A stretch of 64,000 bases of DNA from Bacteroidales bacterium (GCA_017427385.1 JAFRSW010000018.1:1-64000), one strand, 5' to 3'; shown: positions 1 through 8,338, counted from the first letter of the stretch. Made by a program: numbers and translations. Notes: a model not told the origin generated them from the sequence alone.

Positions 1-70
1 AAGTAGCGCAGTTGGTAGCGCACTACGTTCGGGACGTAGGGGTCGGGCGTTCGAGTCGCCTCTTCTCGAC
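1..70 (+). tRNA. tRNA-Pro (anticodon CGG), 5' end truncated
   Basis: A cloverleaf is readable from the first base. The D arm (GCGC-AGTTGGTA-GCGC), the anticodon stem CTACG/CGTAG around loop TTCGGGA (anticodon CGG, proline) and the T arm GGGCG-TTCGAGT-CGCCT are all intact. The 3' acceptor strand CTTCTCG needs a 5' partner CGAGAAG, of which only AAG is inside the window, so four bases are missing. The 3' CCA is not encoded (A then CGA follows), as is common in this phylum. Confidence 0.95.
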
Positions 71-115
71 GAAAAAGTCCGGTTCTGCCGGACTTTTTCT
101 TTGAGAAGAGGCGAC
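55..115 (+). repeat. Inverted repeat of the tRNA-Pro 3' end spanning the terminator
   Basis: The tRNA 3' segment GTCGCCTCTTCTC (55-67) is matched by its perfect reverse complement GAGAAGAGGCGAC at 103-115, just past the terminator. In a read-through transcript the copy could pair with the T-arm and acceptor 3' strand. The match is seen directly; any function is inference. Confidence 0.8.
72..98 (+). terminator. Rho-independent terminator of tRNA-Pro
   Basis: A perfect 11-bp stem, AAAAAGTCCGG with CCGGACTTTTT, encloses a 5-nt loop and ends in a T-run, directly after the tRNA. It should end the tRNA transcript. Confidence 0.9.
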
Positions 116-126
116 AAGCGCCTTTG

Positions 127-154
127 TTTAGGGGCGCTGCCCCTAAAGTACCCC
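127..154 (-). repeat. GGGGTAC-TTAGGGGC palindromic repeat, copy A
   Basis: TTTAGGGGC-GCT-GCCCCTAAA forms a 9-bp hairpin followed by GTACCCC. Read on the minus strand it matches position for position, with a few changes, the sequence at 20802-20829. The two copies lie in opposite orientation about 20 kb apart. Confidence 0.7.
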
Positions 155-237
155 GCGGCTCCCGGCCTTAGTCCTTCGGACCGGCCTCCGCCGTTCGCGC
201 TAGTGCGCTCATTTCAGTTTCTGGTGAATCCTCTGGG

Positions 238-376
238 ACCTGTAGAGAAAAACCGCATTTTCTATACAGGTACCCCCTTTTTACCCCCTACCCGTACAGA
301 AAACCTGGCAAAACCTCTACAGGTCGACCGTTTTTTGCCCTACCTGTCGAGGAAAACCCACGAAACCTCTACGGGT
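238..376 (-). repeat. Three-hairpin composite repeat, copy 1
   Basis: Three consecutive imperfect palindromes of 34-35 nt, at 238-271, 290-324 and 342-376, each start with ACCTGTAGAG-like and end with CTCTACAGGT-like arms. The spacer between the first two is ACCCCCTTTTTACCCCCT. Read on the minus strand, the order, arm sequences and spacers match the element at 38994-39133, including GGGGGTAAAAAGGGGG. Arm changes are sometimes compensated by G-T pairing. No coding potential is evident, so it looks like a non-autonomous intergenic repeat. Confidence 0.85.
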
Positions 377-491
377 CATGGGGTTCGCGAGTGGCTGGCC
401 GCCGGAAGGGCTCTCCTCGCCGGCGACCATGCCAGCGGGGGCCACGGGAAGCGAAAGGTGTGGCGGAGGCGGGGTGCGAGAGGGGCGGGGC

Positions 492-1571
492 TTACTTGTT
501 CTGTTCGGCGACGGAGGCGTCGTGGATGAGGTTGAAGATGCGCCTGATGAAGTCGGGGTCGAGGCCGTAGCCTTCGGCGGAGGAGGAGACCTTCTCCAGA
601 ACCTCGTCCCAGCGCCCTGGCTGCACGATGGCAACGCAATTGTCCTTCTTCAGGGAACCTATCTTACGGCTGACTTTCATGCGGGAAGCCAGGGCAAAGA
701 TCAGATTCTCGTCCAGCACGTCAATCTGGGCGCGAAGTTCACGCAGACGGTCATTGAATTCCTCGTCGGCCGTAGCGGCGTCGCGAACCACCAGGCTCTC
801 AAGCAATTCGATCACCGCAGAGGGTGTAAGCTGCTGGGCGGCATCGCTCAACGCGCAGGAAGGATCGCAGTGCGACTCTATCATCAGGCCGTCCAGGCCC
901 AGGTCCATCGCACGCTGCGATAATTCATAAAGATACTCCCTCTTCCCACCCATGTGGCTGGGATCCGCGAACAACGGCAGGTCGGGATAGCGATACCTGA
1001 GGTCCACCGCCATCTCCCACTGGGGAGCGTTGCGATACTTGATCTTGGAGGCGGAGGACACGCCGCGGTGGATGGCACCCAACTTCTTGATTCCCTGGGC
1101 GTTAAGACGCTCGAAAGCGCCAATCCACAGGTCCAGGTCAGGATTCACCGGATTCTTCACCAGCACGGGGATGTCGGTGTCGCGCAGGGCCTCGGCTATC
1201 TCCTGAACCAGGAAAGGATTCGCAGTGGTGCGGGCACCCAGCCAGACCATGTCCACGCCGTGCTTCAGGCACTCGAAAACATGCTTCTCGCTGGCCACCT
1301 CGGTGCAGATTTTCATGCCCAGTTCCTTCTGAACGCGGCTCATCCACTTGAGCCCGGGCACGCCAACTCCCTCGAAGCATCCCGGATGGGTGCGAGGCTT
1401 CCATATTCCGGCACGGAACACATTGATTCCTATAGCCTTGAGCCCTCGGGCGGTTTCCATTACCTGCTCTTCACTCTCCGCACTGCACGGGCCCGCAACC
1501 ACACAGGGGCGGGGCGGCAGATGGAAGAATCCCCAGTCGTTCAGGGGCACCAGTTCCAGTTTCGCAGCCAT
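492..1571 (-). CDS. Bifunctional DAHP synthase / chorismate mutase
   Basis: The enzyme condenses phosphoenolpyruvate with erythrose 4-phosphate to DAHP, the first shikimate-pathway step, and its second domain converts chorismate to prephenate. Of 359 residues, about 1-260 form the KdsA-like DAHP synthase, with GPCSAES near residue 28, KNPVNPD near 139 and DPSHMGGKR near 204. Residues about 270-359 form a helical chorismate mutase (LRAQIDVLDENLIFALASRM). This fusion order is known in Bacteroidales. The start overlaps the tyrA stop by one base (TAATG), and it is the last gene of a minus-strand operon with pheA, an aminotransferase and tyrA. Supply of chorismate and its committed conversion are therefore co-expressed with the phenylalanine and tyrosine branches. 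Confidence 0.95.
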   Translation of the reverse strand: MAAKLELVPLNDWGFFHLPPRPCVVAGPCSAESEEQVMETARGLKAIGINVFRAGIWKPRTHPGCFEGVGVPGLKWMSRVQKELGMKICTEVASEKHVFECLKHGVDMVWLGARTTANPFLVQEIAEALRDTDIPVLVKNPVNPDLDLWIGAFERLNAQGIKKLGAIHRGVSSASKIKYRNAPQWEMAVDLRYRYPDLPLFADPSHMGGKREYLYELSQRAMDLGLDGLMIESHCDPSCALSDAAQQLTPSAVIELLESLVVRDAATADEEFNDRLRELRAQIDVLDENLIFALASRMKVSRKIGSLKKDNCVAIVQPGRWDEVLEKVSSSAEGYGLDPDFIRRIFNLIHDASVAEQNK

Positions 1572-2416
1572 TATCTTATTATCCTTTTAATCTTGTTACC
1601 TTCCTCTATCAGTTCCCGGATGCGTGCCTCGTCGAAACCGTCGATCGCCCCGCGGAACTCCTTCATCTTATCTATATAAGTATCTATCACGCGCAGCACG
1701 TTCTCGCGGTTCTGGGCCAGGATCGGCACCCACATGTCCGCGCTGCTCTTCGCGAGGCGCACGGTAGAGGAAAAACCACCCGATGCCAGGTCGAAGATGT
1801 GCTTCTCGTCCTTCTCCTTGTCCAGCACCGTAAGTGCCAGCGCGAAGGACGTAATATGCGAAATATGAGACACATACGCCACGTGCATGTCGTGGGCGTC
1901 GCTGCGCATGCATATGGTGCGCATATTCAGCGTATCGTAGAGGCTCTCAATCAGTTTCACCGCCTTCGGCGAGGATTCCTCCACGTCGCAGAAGATGCAG
2001 GCGCGGCCGTCGAAAAGCCCGGGCATCGCGGCCCAGGGGCCGGAATACTCGGTGCCGGCCATGGGATGGGTAGCCACGTACTGCCTGCGGGCGCGATGCC
2101 CGGAAGCGACCTTGCACATGGCCTCCTTCACGGAGCACACGTCGATAACCACCTTCTCCGTGCCGGCCATCATATCCAGCACACGGGGCAGGAGCCGCGT
2201 TGCGGCATCCACCGGAACAGCCAGCACAACCACGTCCGAACCGGCCACGCAGTCTTCCAGCGGAACGATCTCGTCCGCCAGGCCTATCTTGAGGGCGGCC
2301 TCCGCGTTCAGCCTGTCGCTCTCCACGCCGAGCACCTTCTCCGCAAAACCGCGCTTGCGGAGGTCCACGGCCATCGAGCCGCCTATCAGGCCCAGTCCTA
2401 TAACACCTATAATCAT
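1571..2416 (-). CDS. tyrA: Prephenate dehydrogenase
   Basis: It oxidatively decarboxylates prephenate to 4-hydroxyphenylpyruvate in tyrosine synthesis. The N-terminus carries a Rossmann dinucleotide-binding motif (GLGLIGGS, residues 7-14), and the helical C-terminal dimer domain of this family follows. Residues THPMAGTEYSG near 136 form the prephenate-binding region. At 281 aa it is the usual single-domain length, with no ACT domain. Its start overlaps the aminotransferase stop by four bases (ATGA) and its stop overlaps the DAHP synthase start, indicating translational coupling. Confidence 0.93.
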   Translation of the reverse strand: MIIGVIGLGLIGGSMAVDLRKRGFAEKVLGVESDRLNAEAALKIGLADEIVPLEDCVAGSDVVVLAVPVDAATRLLPRVLDMMAGTEKVVIDVCSVKEAMCKVASGHRARRQYVATHPMAGTEYSGPWAAMPGLFDGRACIFCDVEESSPKAVKLIESLYDTLNMRTICMRSDAHDMHVAYVSHISHITSFALALTVLDKEKDEKHIFDLASGGFSSTVRLAKSSADMWVPILAQNRENVLRVIDTYIDKMKEFRGAIDGFDEARIRELIEEGNKIKRIIR

Positions 2417-3576
2417 ATCACAGCTTTTATCTTTTCCAGCGCCCGCCCGAACACCTCGACGGTGGCACAGAGCGATATGCGCAGGTAGTTTTCTCCATTA
2501 TGTCCGAAGATGAATCCGGGGGTGATGAACACGCCCGCCTCATGCAGGAGCTTATCCGAAAGCCCTATAGGATCGACGCCGGAAGGCACCCTACCCCAAA
2601 GAAAAAGTCCCTGGGAATCAGGATTATAGCGCACTCCAAGGGCGTCGAACAGTTTCCCTGCCGCAACCCTCCGGCGTTCGTACTCGGCATTCAGCGCAGC
2701 GAACCACTCCGGCCCCTGCCTCAACGCCTCCACGGCCGCCAGCTGCAGCGGCCGGAATATGCCGGAATCCAGCTGGCTCTTCACCTTCAGTATCTCGTAA
2801 ATCACATCGGCCGACGAAGCCACCATACCCATGCGCCAGCCGGCCATGTTGTGGGCCTTGCTGAGGGAATTCAACTCCAGGCAGCAGTCCTTCGCCCCTG
2901 GCACCGCCAGAATCGAATAATGCTCGGAAGACAGGATGAAACTGTAGGGGTTGTCGTTGCAGATGAGTATCCCATGCCTGCGCCCGAAGTCCACAAGTCT
3001 CTCATACAGAGCAGGATCCGCCGGTGCACCGGTAGGCATGTTGGGGTAGTTTGTCCACATCATCTTCACACCGCTCAGGTCCATCGCCTCAAGCGCCTCC
3101 AGATCCGGCTGCCAGCCCAGGGACTCCACCAGGTCGTAGGTCACGATCTCCGCCTCGCAAAGGCGCGCGGAAGAGCTGTAGGTAGGATATCCGGGATCCG
3201 GCACCAGCACCTTGTCGCCCTTGTTCAAGAAGGCCAGCGAGGTTATCAGGATACCCTCCTTCGAGCCCGTCAGGGGCTGGATTTCGGAAGATGGATCCAG
3301 CGTCACCCCATACCAGCGGGCGTACCAGTCGGCATAGGCCTTGCGCAGTTCCGGAATGCCCACATAGGGCTGATAGGCGTGAACGCCGTTCTTCACGGCC
3401 ACCTCGCAGAGGCGGTCGATGGCAGGCTGCGGAGGGCGTCCGTCCGGAGAGCCGATACCCAGATTTATGACGGGCTCGGTGCGTCCGTCCGCGTTCATCG
3501 CGGCGATCTCACGGTTCTTCTTCGAGAAGTAGTATTCCTTCACACTCGCAGTGCGGTCGGCAGGCTGGATTATCAT
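2413..3576 (-). CDS. PLP-dependent class I/II aminotransferase (probably aromatic)
   Basis: A fold-type I aminotransferase of 387 aa. Visible features are the substrate-side segment INLGIGSPDGRPP near residue 35, a cofactor region NYPNMPTG, and the Schiff-base lysine in SLSKAHNMAGWRMG. I chose the start MIIQPADR at 3576, because it overlaps the pheA stop by ATGA; the frame stays open upstream only inside pheA. Sitting between prephenate dehydratase and prephenate dehydrogenase, it probably makes phenylalanine and tyrosine from their keto acids. Sequence alone does not exclude LL-diaminopimelate or aspartate aminotransferase-like activity. Confidence 0.88.
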   Translation of the reverse strand: MIIQPADRTASVKEYYFSKKNREIAAMNADGRTEPVINLGIGSPDGRPPQPAIDRLCEVAVKNGVHAYQPYVGIPELRKAYADWYARWYGVTLDPSSEIQPLTGSKEGILITSLAFLNKGDKVLVPDPGYPTYSSSARLCEAEIVTYDLVESLGWQPDLEALEAMDLSGVKMMWTNYPNMPTGAPADPALYERLVDFGRRHGILICNDNPYSFILSSEHYSILAVPGAKDCCLELNSLSKAHNMAGWRMGMVASSADVIYEILKVKSQLDSGIFRPLQLAAVEALRQGPEWFAALNAEYERRRVAAGKLFDALGVRYNPDSQGLFLWGRVPSGVDPIGLSDKLLHEAGVFITPGFIFGHNGENYLRISLCATVEVFGRALEKIKAVI

Positions 3577-4403
3577 AGGGCGGCAGTGTATTCTCCAAGT
3601 ATCTGGAATTCTTCGATCAGGGGCCGCACGGCCGAGATGGCCTGCTGGTACCTGGCATAGGAGCCGAACTTGATGTCGACGTAGAAGAAGTACTGCCATT
3701 CCTTGCCCGGGATGGGCAGGGACTGGATTCGGGTGAGGTTCATCTCGTAGAACGAGAGTATGGTGAGTATGTGTGCAAGCGATCCGGGGGTATGCGGAAG
3801 GGTGAAGCAGAGGGAGGCCTTGTCTATCCTTTCTTCCGGTACCGACAGGGAGTCGTCCATGATGAGGAAGCGGGTGAAGTTCTGCTTGTAGGTCTCTATG
3901 CCGGGGGCGATGATCTCGAGCCCGTAGAGTTCGGCGGCAAGCCGGGATGCCACCGCGCCCACGCCCATCAGGCCTTCCCTGGCCACGTCCGCGGCCGATT
4001 TGGCCGTATCCTCCGACTCCACCAGCCTTATCTGCGGCCAGCCCTTGAAGAACTCGCGGGTCTGGTTGATGGCCATGTAGTGGGTGCGCACCTCGCGGAT
4101 GTCCTCCATCTTCTGCCCGGGCAGGGCCATGAGGTTCTGCTCGATGCGGAGGAACACCTCTCCCTTAATCTTCTGAGGGTTCTTTCGGAGGAGGTCGAAG
4201 TTGGGGATGAGGCCGCCGGAAACCGTGTTCTCGATGGCCATCACCGCCGCATCCGCCTCTCCCCGGCCGATGGCCTCGTACAGGCCGTCGAAGGTATCGC
4301 ACTCCACGATGCGCAGCGCCCCCTCCCCTACGGAGGAGTAGAACCTCCGCGCAGCCTCCTCGTGGAAACAGCCGGAGTATCCCTGGATAGCAACTTTTCT
4401 CAT
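3573..4403 (-). CDS. pheA: Prephenate dehydratase with ACT domain
   Basis: It converts prephenate to phenylpyruvate. The first ~180 of 276 residues match the dehydratase fold (AIQGYSGCFHEEAA at the N-terminus, AIENTVSGG near 76, NFTRFLIM near 167 containing the catalytic TRF). The C-terminal ~80 residues are an ACT domain (PGSLAHILTILSFYEMNLTRIQS), which in this family binds phenylalanine for feedback inhibition. There is no fused chorismate mutase; that activity lies in the last gene of the operon. The start overlaps the rfbC stop by one base (TGATG). Confidence 0.95.
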   Translation of the reverse strand: MRKVAIQGYSGCFHEEAARRFYSSVGEGALRIVECDTFDGLYEAIGRGEADAAVMAIENTVSGGLIPNFDLLRKNPQKIKGEVFLRIEQNLMALPGQKMEDIREVRTHYMAINQTREFFKGWPQIRLVESEDTAKSAADVAREGLMGVGAVASRLAAELYGLEIIAPGIETYKQNFTRFLIMDDSLSVPEERIDKASLCFTLPHTPGSLAHILTILSFYEMNLTRIQSLPIPGKEWQYFFYVDIKFGSYARYQQAISAVRPLIEEFQILGEYTAAL

Positions 4404-4978
4404 CAGTATAAACTGCTGCCGTAGATGAAGAGGTCCTCCGCCGGAACGTCCTTCAGGCGCGGGTGGCGCTTGTCTTTCTCGCTGAGCAGCACCTCCGCCG
4501 CCGGAATCCCCCAGTCTATCCCGAGGTCGGGATCATCCCATGCGACCGCCCCTTCCGCAGACGGATTGTAGAAGCTGTCGCACTTGTACTGGAAGACCGC
4601 CTCGTCGCTGAGCACGCTGAACCCGTGGGCAAAACCGCGGGGGATGAATAGCTGGGAGGCATTTTCGCCGGAGAGTTCCGCGGCCGCCCATTTGCCGAAG
4701 GTGGGGCTTCCCACCCGGATGTCGACCGCGATGTCGAGGACTCTTCCTCTGATTACACGTACTAACTTTGCCTGAGCGGCATCCCCCTTCTGGTAGTGCA
4801 GGCCACGCACGACTCCGCGCACGGACTTGCTTTCGTTATCCTGCACGAAATGCACGGGGTACACCAGTTCCGCGAAGGCCTTCTCGTTGAAAGATTCGAA
4901 GAAATAGCCCCGCGCATCCCGGAAAATATCGGGATGAACTACGATTACCTCGGGTATGGATGTATGCTCAATTTTCAT
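4403..4978 (-). CDS. rfbC: dTDP-4-dehydrorhamnose 3,5-epimerase
   Basis: It epimerises dTDP-4-keto-6-deoxyglucose at C3 and C5 in dTDP-L-rhamnose synthesis. The 191 residues show RDARGYFFESFN near 16, QDNESKS and GVVRGLHYQ near 47-63 (the catalytic His is in RGLHYQ), and PRGFAHGFSVLSD near 119. The gene overlaps rfbD by 11 bases. The synthase and dehydratase partners (rfbA, rfbB) are not in the window. Confidence 0.95.
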   Translation of the reverse strand: MKIEHTSIPEVIVVHPDIFRDARGYFFESFNEKAFAELVYPVHFVQDNESKSVRGVVRGLHYQKGDAAQAKLVRVIRGRVLDIAVDIRVGSPTFGKWAAAELSGENASQLFIPRGFAHGFSVLSDEAVFQYKCDSFYNPSAEGAVAWDDPDLGIDWGIPAAEVLLSEKDKRHPRLKDVPAEDLFIYGSSLY

Positions 4979-5867
4979 TCTTCAGTAATTCTATGCACTC
5001 CTTCAGGGACTCGGTCCAGTAAGGGATCGTGACCCCGAAAGTAGCTTTTACAAGGCTCTTGTCCAGCACGGAATAGTGCGGGCGCTTTGCCTTGGTGGGA
5101 TAGTCGGATGTCTTGCAGGGGTTAACCTTGCAATTGTGCCCGGCCAGCGAGCAAATCTCGCTTGCGAAATCGTACCAGCTGCACACGCCCTCGTCCGTAA
5201 AGTTGTAGGTTCCCGTTTTGTTCAGCATGCCGCCGTCGATTATGCCCACGATGAAACGGGCCAGGTCTGGGCCGTAGGTAGGCGTGCCGGTCTGGTCGTT
5301 CACCACCTTCACCTGGGGATGGTTCGCGGTGAGGTTGAACATGGTCCTTGCGAAGTTGCGGCCGTATTGCGAATACAGCCAGGCGGTACGGATGATTATG
5401 TGCTTGCAGGCGGATGCCTTCACCGACCTCTCCCCCGCCAGTTTCGTGGCCCCGTAGACGCCCAGGGGCGAAGGGTCCGCATCTTCCGGAATAGGAGTGG
5501 CGGTGTTGCCGCCGAAGATGTAGTCGGTGGAAATATGTATCAGCACGGCCCCGCGGCGCTTGGCCGTTGATGCCAGATTGGCTGCCGCAACGTGGTTCAG
5601 CTGGTCGGCGAAATCGGTTTCGTCTTCGGCCTTGTCTACGTTCGTGTAGCCCGCGCAGTTTATTATCACATCTATGTCTTCTGAATCCGCCACTATGTCG
5701 ACGGCAGCCGGATTGCAGATGTCCAGGCGCACCGTTTCCAGGTCCGGAAGGTCGCTGACGTCGGAAAAGACATAGCGGTTGCGGCTGCCTCTGCTCGCAT
5801 CCCGCAGGCATCGGCCAAGCTGTCCGTTGCCCCCTGTTACGAGAATATTGAGCTTTTTATCTTTCAT
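4968..5867 (-). CDS. rfbD: dTDP-4-dehydrorhamnose reductase
   Basis: An NADPH-dependent extended SDR for the last step to dTDP-L-rhamnose. TGGNGQLG near residue 10 is the cofactor loop and YGATKLAGE carries the YxxxK catalytic pair. I chose MKDKKLNIL at 5867 (299 aa), because an upstream extension would run through the promoter. It is the first gene of the minus-strand operon and diverges from rnhA across a palindromic promoter region. Confidence 0.93.
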   Translation of the reverse strand: MKDKKLNILVTGGNGQLGRCLRDASRGSRNRYVFSDVSDLPDLETVRLDICNPAAVDIVADSEDIDVIINCAGYTNVDKAEDETDFADQLNHVAAANLASTAKRRGAVLIHISTDYIFGGNTATPIPEDADPSPLGVYGATKLAGERSVKASACKHIIIRTAWLYSQYGRNFARTMFNLTANHPQVKVVNDQTGTPTYGPDLARFIVGIIDGGMLNKTGTYNFTDEGVCSWYDFASEICSLAGHNCKVNPCKTSDYPTKAKRPHYSVLDKSLVKATFGVTIPYWTESLKECIELLKNEN

Positions 5868-5874
5868 TATCTTA

Positions 5875-5892
5875 CAAAAATAATTATTTTTG
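5875..5892. promoter_or_regulatory. Palindromic divergent promoter of rfbD and rnhA
   Basis: CAAAAATAATTATTTTTG is a perfect 18-bp palindrome made of two back-to-back TAnnTTTG elements. The plus-strand TATTTTTG (5885-5892) lies 6 nt before the rnhA ATG; its mirror (5882-5875) lies 7 nt before the rfbD ATG. Because transcription in this phylum starts a few bases after this element, both mRNAs would have almost no leader. Confidence 0.7.
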
Positions 5893-5898
5893 TTGAAA

Positions 5899-6384
5899 AT
5901 GGAACGAAAACAGACCATATACCTCTACACGGACGGAGCCGCCAGCGGCAATCCGGGCCCAGGCGGATGGGGTGCGGTGCTGGTATGCGGGGATCTTCGC
6001 AAAGAGATGTCCGGGGGGTTCGCCCTCACCACCAACAACCGCATGGAACTCCTGGCCGTCATAATGGGCCTCGAGGCCATCAAGTGGGAAAACGCCACTG
6101 TAGAGGTTTGGAGCGACTCTTCCTATGTGGTGAAGGCCGTGGAGGAAAAGTGGCTGGACAAGTGGGTCGCAACGGGGTTCAAGAAGAAAAAGAACATGGA
6201 CCTCTGGCTGCGGTTTTTGCCTCTGTATAAGAAGCATTCCGTGACGTTCCACTGGCTCAAGGGCCATGCCGGGCATCCAGAGAACGAGCGCTGCGACCGC
6301 CTCGCGGTGGCAGCCTACGGGCAGCCCGGGCTCCCTCAGGACGAGGGTTATGTTAACGACGAAGACAATACTCTAGGATTATGA
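5899..6384 (+). CDS. rnhA: Ribonuclease HI
   Basis: It cleaves the RNA strand of RNA-DNA hybrids. The family's acidic residues are all visible in the 161 aa: YTDGAASGNPGPGGWG near 9, RMELLAVI near 47, WSDSSYVV near 68 and ERCDRLAV near 132, with the WLKGHAGH loop before the last. I preferred ATG 5899 over in-frame TTG codons upstream, which sit inside the promoter. The last bases overlap the pdxA start (ATGA), so the two genes are coupled. Confidence 0.95.
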   Translation: MERKQTIYLYTDGAASGNPGPGGWGAVLVCGDLRKEMSGGFALTTNNRMELLAVIMGLEAIKWENATVEVWSDSSYVVKAVEEKWLDKWVATGFKKKKNMDLWLRFLPLYKKHSVTFHWLKGHAGHPENERCDRLAVAAYGQPGLPQDEGYVNDEDNTLGL

Positions 6385-7472
6385 AAGATAATAAACTCAT
6401 AGTTGGAATCACGCAGGGCGACAGCAACGGCATCGGATACGAAGTGATAATCAAGGCGCTGAGCGATCCCCGCATCCTCGATATGCTCACCCCGGTCGTA
6501 TACGGATCGAGCAAGATATTCAGCTTCTACCGTAAGTCCATCCCCGAAATCGAGCAGATGGACACCAACGCCATATCATCGGCCGCCGAGGCCCACACCA
6601 AGCGTGTGAACATAGTCAACTGCCTGCCGGACAACGTGTTCGCCGAGCCCGGCGGAGCCACTGCGGATTCCGCCAAGGCCGCAATTACCGCGTTGGACTG
6701 GGCCGTGAAGGATTTGAAAGCCGGCAAGATAGACGTACTGGTGACGGGGCCGATCAACAAGAAGGCCATCGTTGCCGAAGGCTTCGGCTTCCCCGGCCAC
6801 ACCGAGTTCCTGCAGGAAGCCTTCGGCGTGAAGGATGTGACCATGCTGATGATAAGCGAGCGCCTGAAGGTGGGCGTGGTCACCGGCCATATTCCGCTTA
6901 AGGACGTTCCCGGAGCCATCACCGAAGAGAAGATCCTGAGCAAGCTCCGCCTGATGAAGGCCAGCCTGGAGCAGGACTTCGGCATCGCGAACCCGCGGAT
7001 TGGTGTTCTTAGTTTGAATCCTCACAGCGGCGACAGCGGCCTGCTTGGAACCGAAGAGCAGAACATAATCATCCCCGCCATTCGCAAGGCCGTGGAAGAA
7101 GGCATCATGGCCTTCGGACCTTTCTCGCCGGACGGCTACTTCGGCATGGGCCACTATGAGCAGTTCGATGCCACCCTCGCGATGTATCACGATCAGGGCC
7201 TGGCACCGTTCAAGGCAATTGCGTTCGAGGATGGAGTGAACTATTCCGCCGGCCTGCCTGTCGTGCGCACATCCCCCGACCACGGCACCGCATTCGAGCT
7301 CGCCGGGCGGGACGAAGCCGATCCCCGCTCGATGCGTGCCGCCATCTTCGCAGCTATAGATATCTGGAAACACCGTCAGGCCTGGAAGGCCCTGCAGGAG
7401 GGCAAGATGCCCGAAATCGCAGTCCCCGAAGACGAACATCCCAACAAGCCCGGCCGGCCGCAGATAGCGTAA
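6381..7472 (+). CDS. pdxA: 4-hydroxythreonine-4-phosphate dehydrogenase
   Basis: It is an NAD-dependent, metal-binding enzyme of the DXP-dependent pyridoxal phosphate route. Family landmarks in the 363 aa are GITQGDSNGIGYEV at the N-terminus, TGPINKKAI near 119, FPGHTEFL, LNPHSGDSGL near 212 and MYHDQGLAPFK near 268. It is translationally coupled to rnhA. Its stop TAA abuts the TTA (reverse stop) of the convergent DUF1232 gene with no spacer. Confidence 0.95.
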   Translation: MKDNKLIVGITQGDSNGIGYEVIIKALSDPRILDMLTPVVYGSSKIFSFYRKSIPEIEQMDTNAISSAAEAHTKRVNIVNCLPDNVFAEPGGATADSAKAAITALDWAVKDLKAGKIDVLVTGPINKKAIVAEGFGFPGHTEFLQEAFGVKDVTMLMISERLKVGVVTGHIPLKDVPGAITEEKILSKLRLMKASLEQDFGIANPRIGVLSLNPHSGDSGLLGTEEQNIIIPAIRKAVEEGIMAFGPFSPDGYFGMGHYEQFDATLAMYHDQGLAPFKAIAFEDGVNYSAGLPVVRTSPDHGTAFELAGRDEADPRSMRAAIFAAIDIWKHRQAWKALQEGKMPEIAVPEDEHPNKPGRPQIA

Positions 7473-7907
7473 TTATTCCGGTTTAGAGACCCTGACATCA
7501 TACCCGAACCAGTCGTTCAGGGTATCGTTTACCTTTTGCTCCACGGCCGGAGTCATGCAGCCGGACACCTTCTTCCAGACCCAGCTGATAACCGCCGCAT
7601 CGTCCACCAGACCCAGCAGGCCGAGGGTTTTCTTGGGCAGGAGGTCGTGAGGAACCACGATGTAGATAATCCCCGCATACACCAACGCCTTGTCTTTAGG
7701 CGAAAGGTCGCCGTCGGTCAGCGCATAATAAAAGCGCAGCACGATGCGCGTTGCCTCCCTCCCCGCACGCTTGGAATAGTCTGCGATTTTGTTCCACGCA
7801 TTCCTGGCCGGCCGTTTCCAGTCCGCGTCCTTGATCTTTGCGACCAGCGACGCCACCGGTTTCTTGAGCATTGAGTAAATGAGTATGAGAAGACAGATGG
7901 TAAGCAT
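7473..7907 (-). CDS. DUF1232 (YkvA-like) membrane protein
   Basis: The 144-aa protein has a short hydrophobic N-terminus (LTICLLILIY) and a second hydrophobic stretch within KALVYAGIIYIVVPHDLLP...LGLLGLVDDAAVI near 85-120, the hallmark of the DUF1232/YkvA family. Its function is unknown. A start at MLKKPVAS, 12 codons later, is possible. It follows a small lipoprotein gene by 5 bases and probably shares its transcript. Confidence 0.85.
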   Translation of the reverse strand: MLTICLLILIYSMLKKPVASLVAKIKDADWKRPARNAWNKIADYSKRAGREATRIVLRFYYALTDGDLSPKDKALVYAGIIYIVVPHDLLPKKTLGLLGLVDDAAVISWVWKKVSGCMTPAVEQKVNDTLNDWFGYDVRVSKPE

Positions 7908-7912
7908 GGTAT

Positions 7913-8338
7913 TTATTTGAATGTATACTGTTTGGTGGCGCCCATGGAGCCGTCGTCGTTGTAACGATTGAAATCTATTATAATCTTCCCGTCCTTAAGT
8001 CTACCATTCTTAAATAAGTACTTCTCATCTTTTCCACTGGCCGATTTATCGGCGGGAATCTCAAAAGGAAAACCAAACTTGTATTTCAAATTGGAGAATG
8101 AATATCTATGTTTTATCGCACAGTAGCCTTTTGAGGTATCGGCTATGAACTCACACTGAGAATCGTTTATGAAAAGAAGCCTCCATTTAATACCATTCTC
8201 ATTATCAGAGCAACTATAGATCTTTGAAGTCGCACCTACGATGGGTTCCTCTTCCTCCACCGCTCCCTGTTTTTCGCAAGCCACCGCACCCAGAAGCACG
8301 ACCAACAGGCTGAAAGCTATTATGAGATATTTTTTCAT
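7913..8338 (-). CDS. Small lipoprotein of unknown function
   Basis: About 141 aa. The N-terminus MKKYLIIAFSLLVVLLGAVACEK is a type II signal peptide with a lipobox ending at Cys21. An acidic stretch (EEEEP) follows, then a beta-rich region with KHRYSFSNLKYKF. I recognise no domain. An alternative start lies two codons upstream (8344). It is co-oriented with the DUF1232 gene. Confidence 0.75.
   Translation of the reverse strand: MKKYLIIAFSLLVVLLGAVACEKQGAVEEEEPIVGATSKIYSCSDNENGIKWRLLFINDSQCEFIADTSKGYCAIKHRYSFSNLKYKFGFPFEIPADKSASGKDEKYLFKNGRLKDGKIIIDFNRYNDDGSMGATKQYTFK

Larger units (their letters stand above)
99..491. other. Gene-free spacer between tRNA-Pro and the aromatic operon
   Basis: I find no credible gene here; frames that stay open show no recognisable protein. 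The content is repetitive: a palindrome around 127-147 that is part of a repeat shared with the spacer near 20.8 kb, and a composite of three hairpins at 238-376 shared with 38.99-39.13 kb. The remaining 377-491 shows nothing I recognise. Confidence 0.75.

Noticed and set aside
101-529. Open frame after tRNA-Pro
   Set aside because: It runs through the tRNA terminator flank and the three-hairpin repeat, has an arginine/proline-rich composition and no motif.
2413-3699. Long form of the aminotransferase start
   Set aside because: The extra 41 codons overlap pheA and are not aminotransferase-like; MIIQPADR with the ATGA overlap is the natural start.
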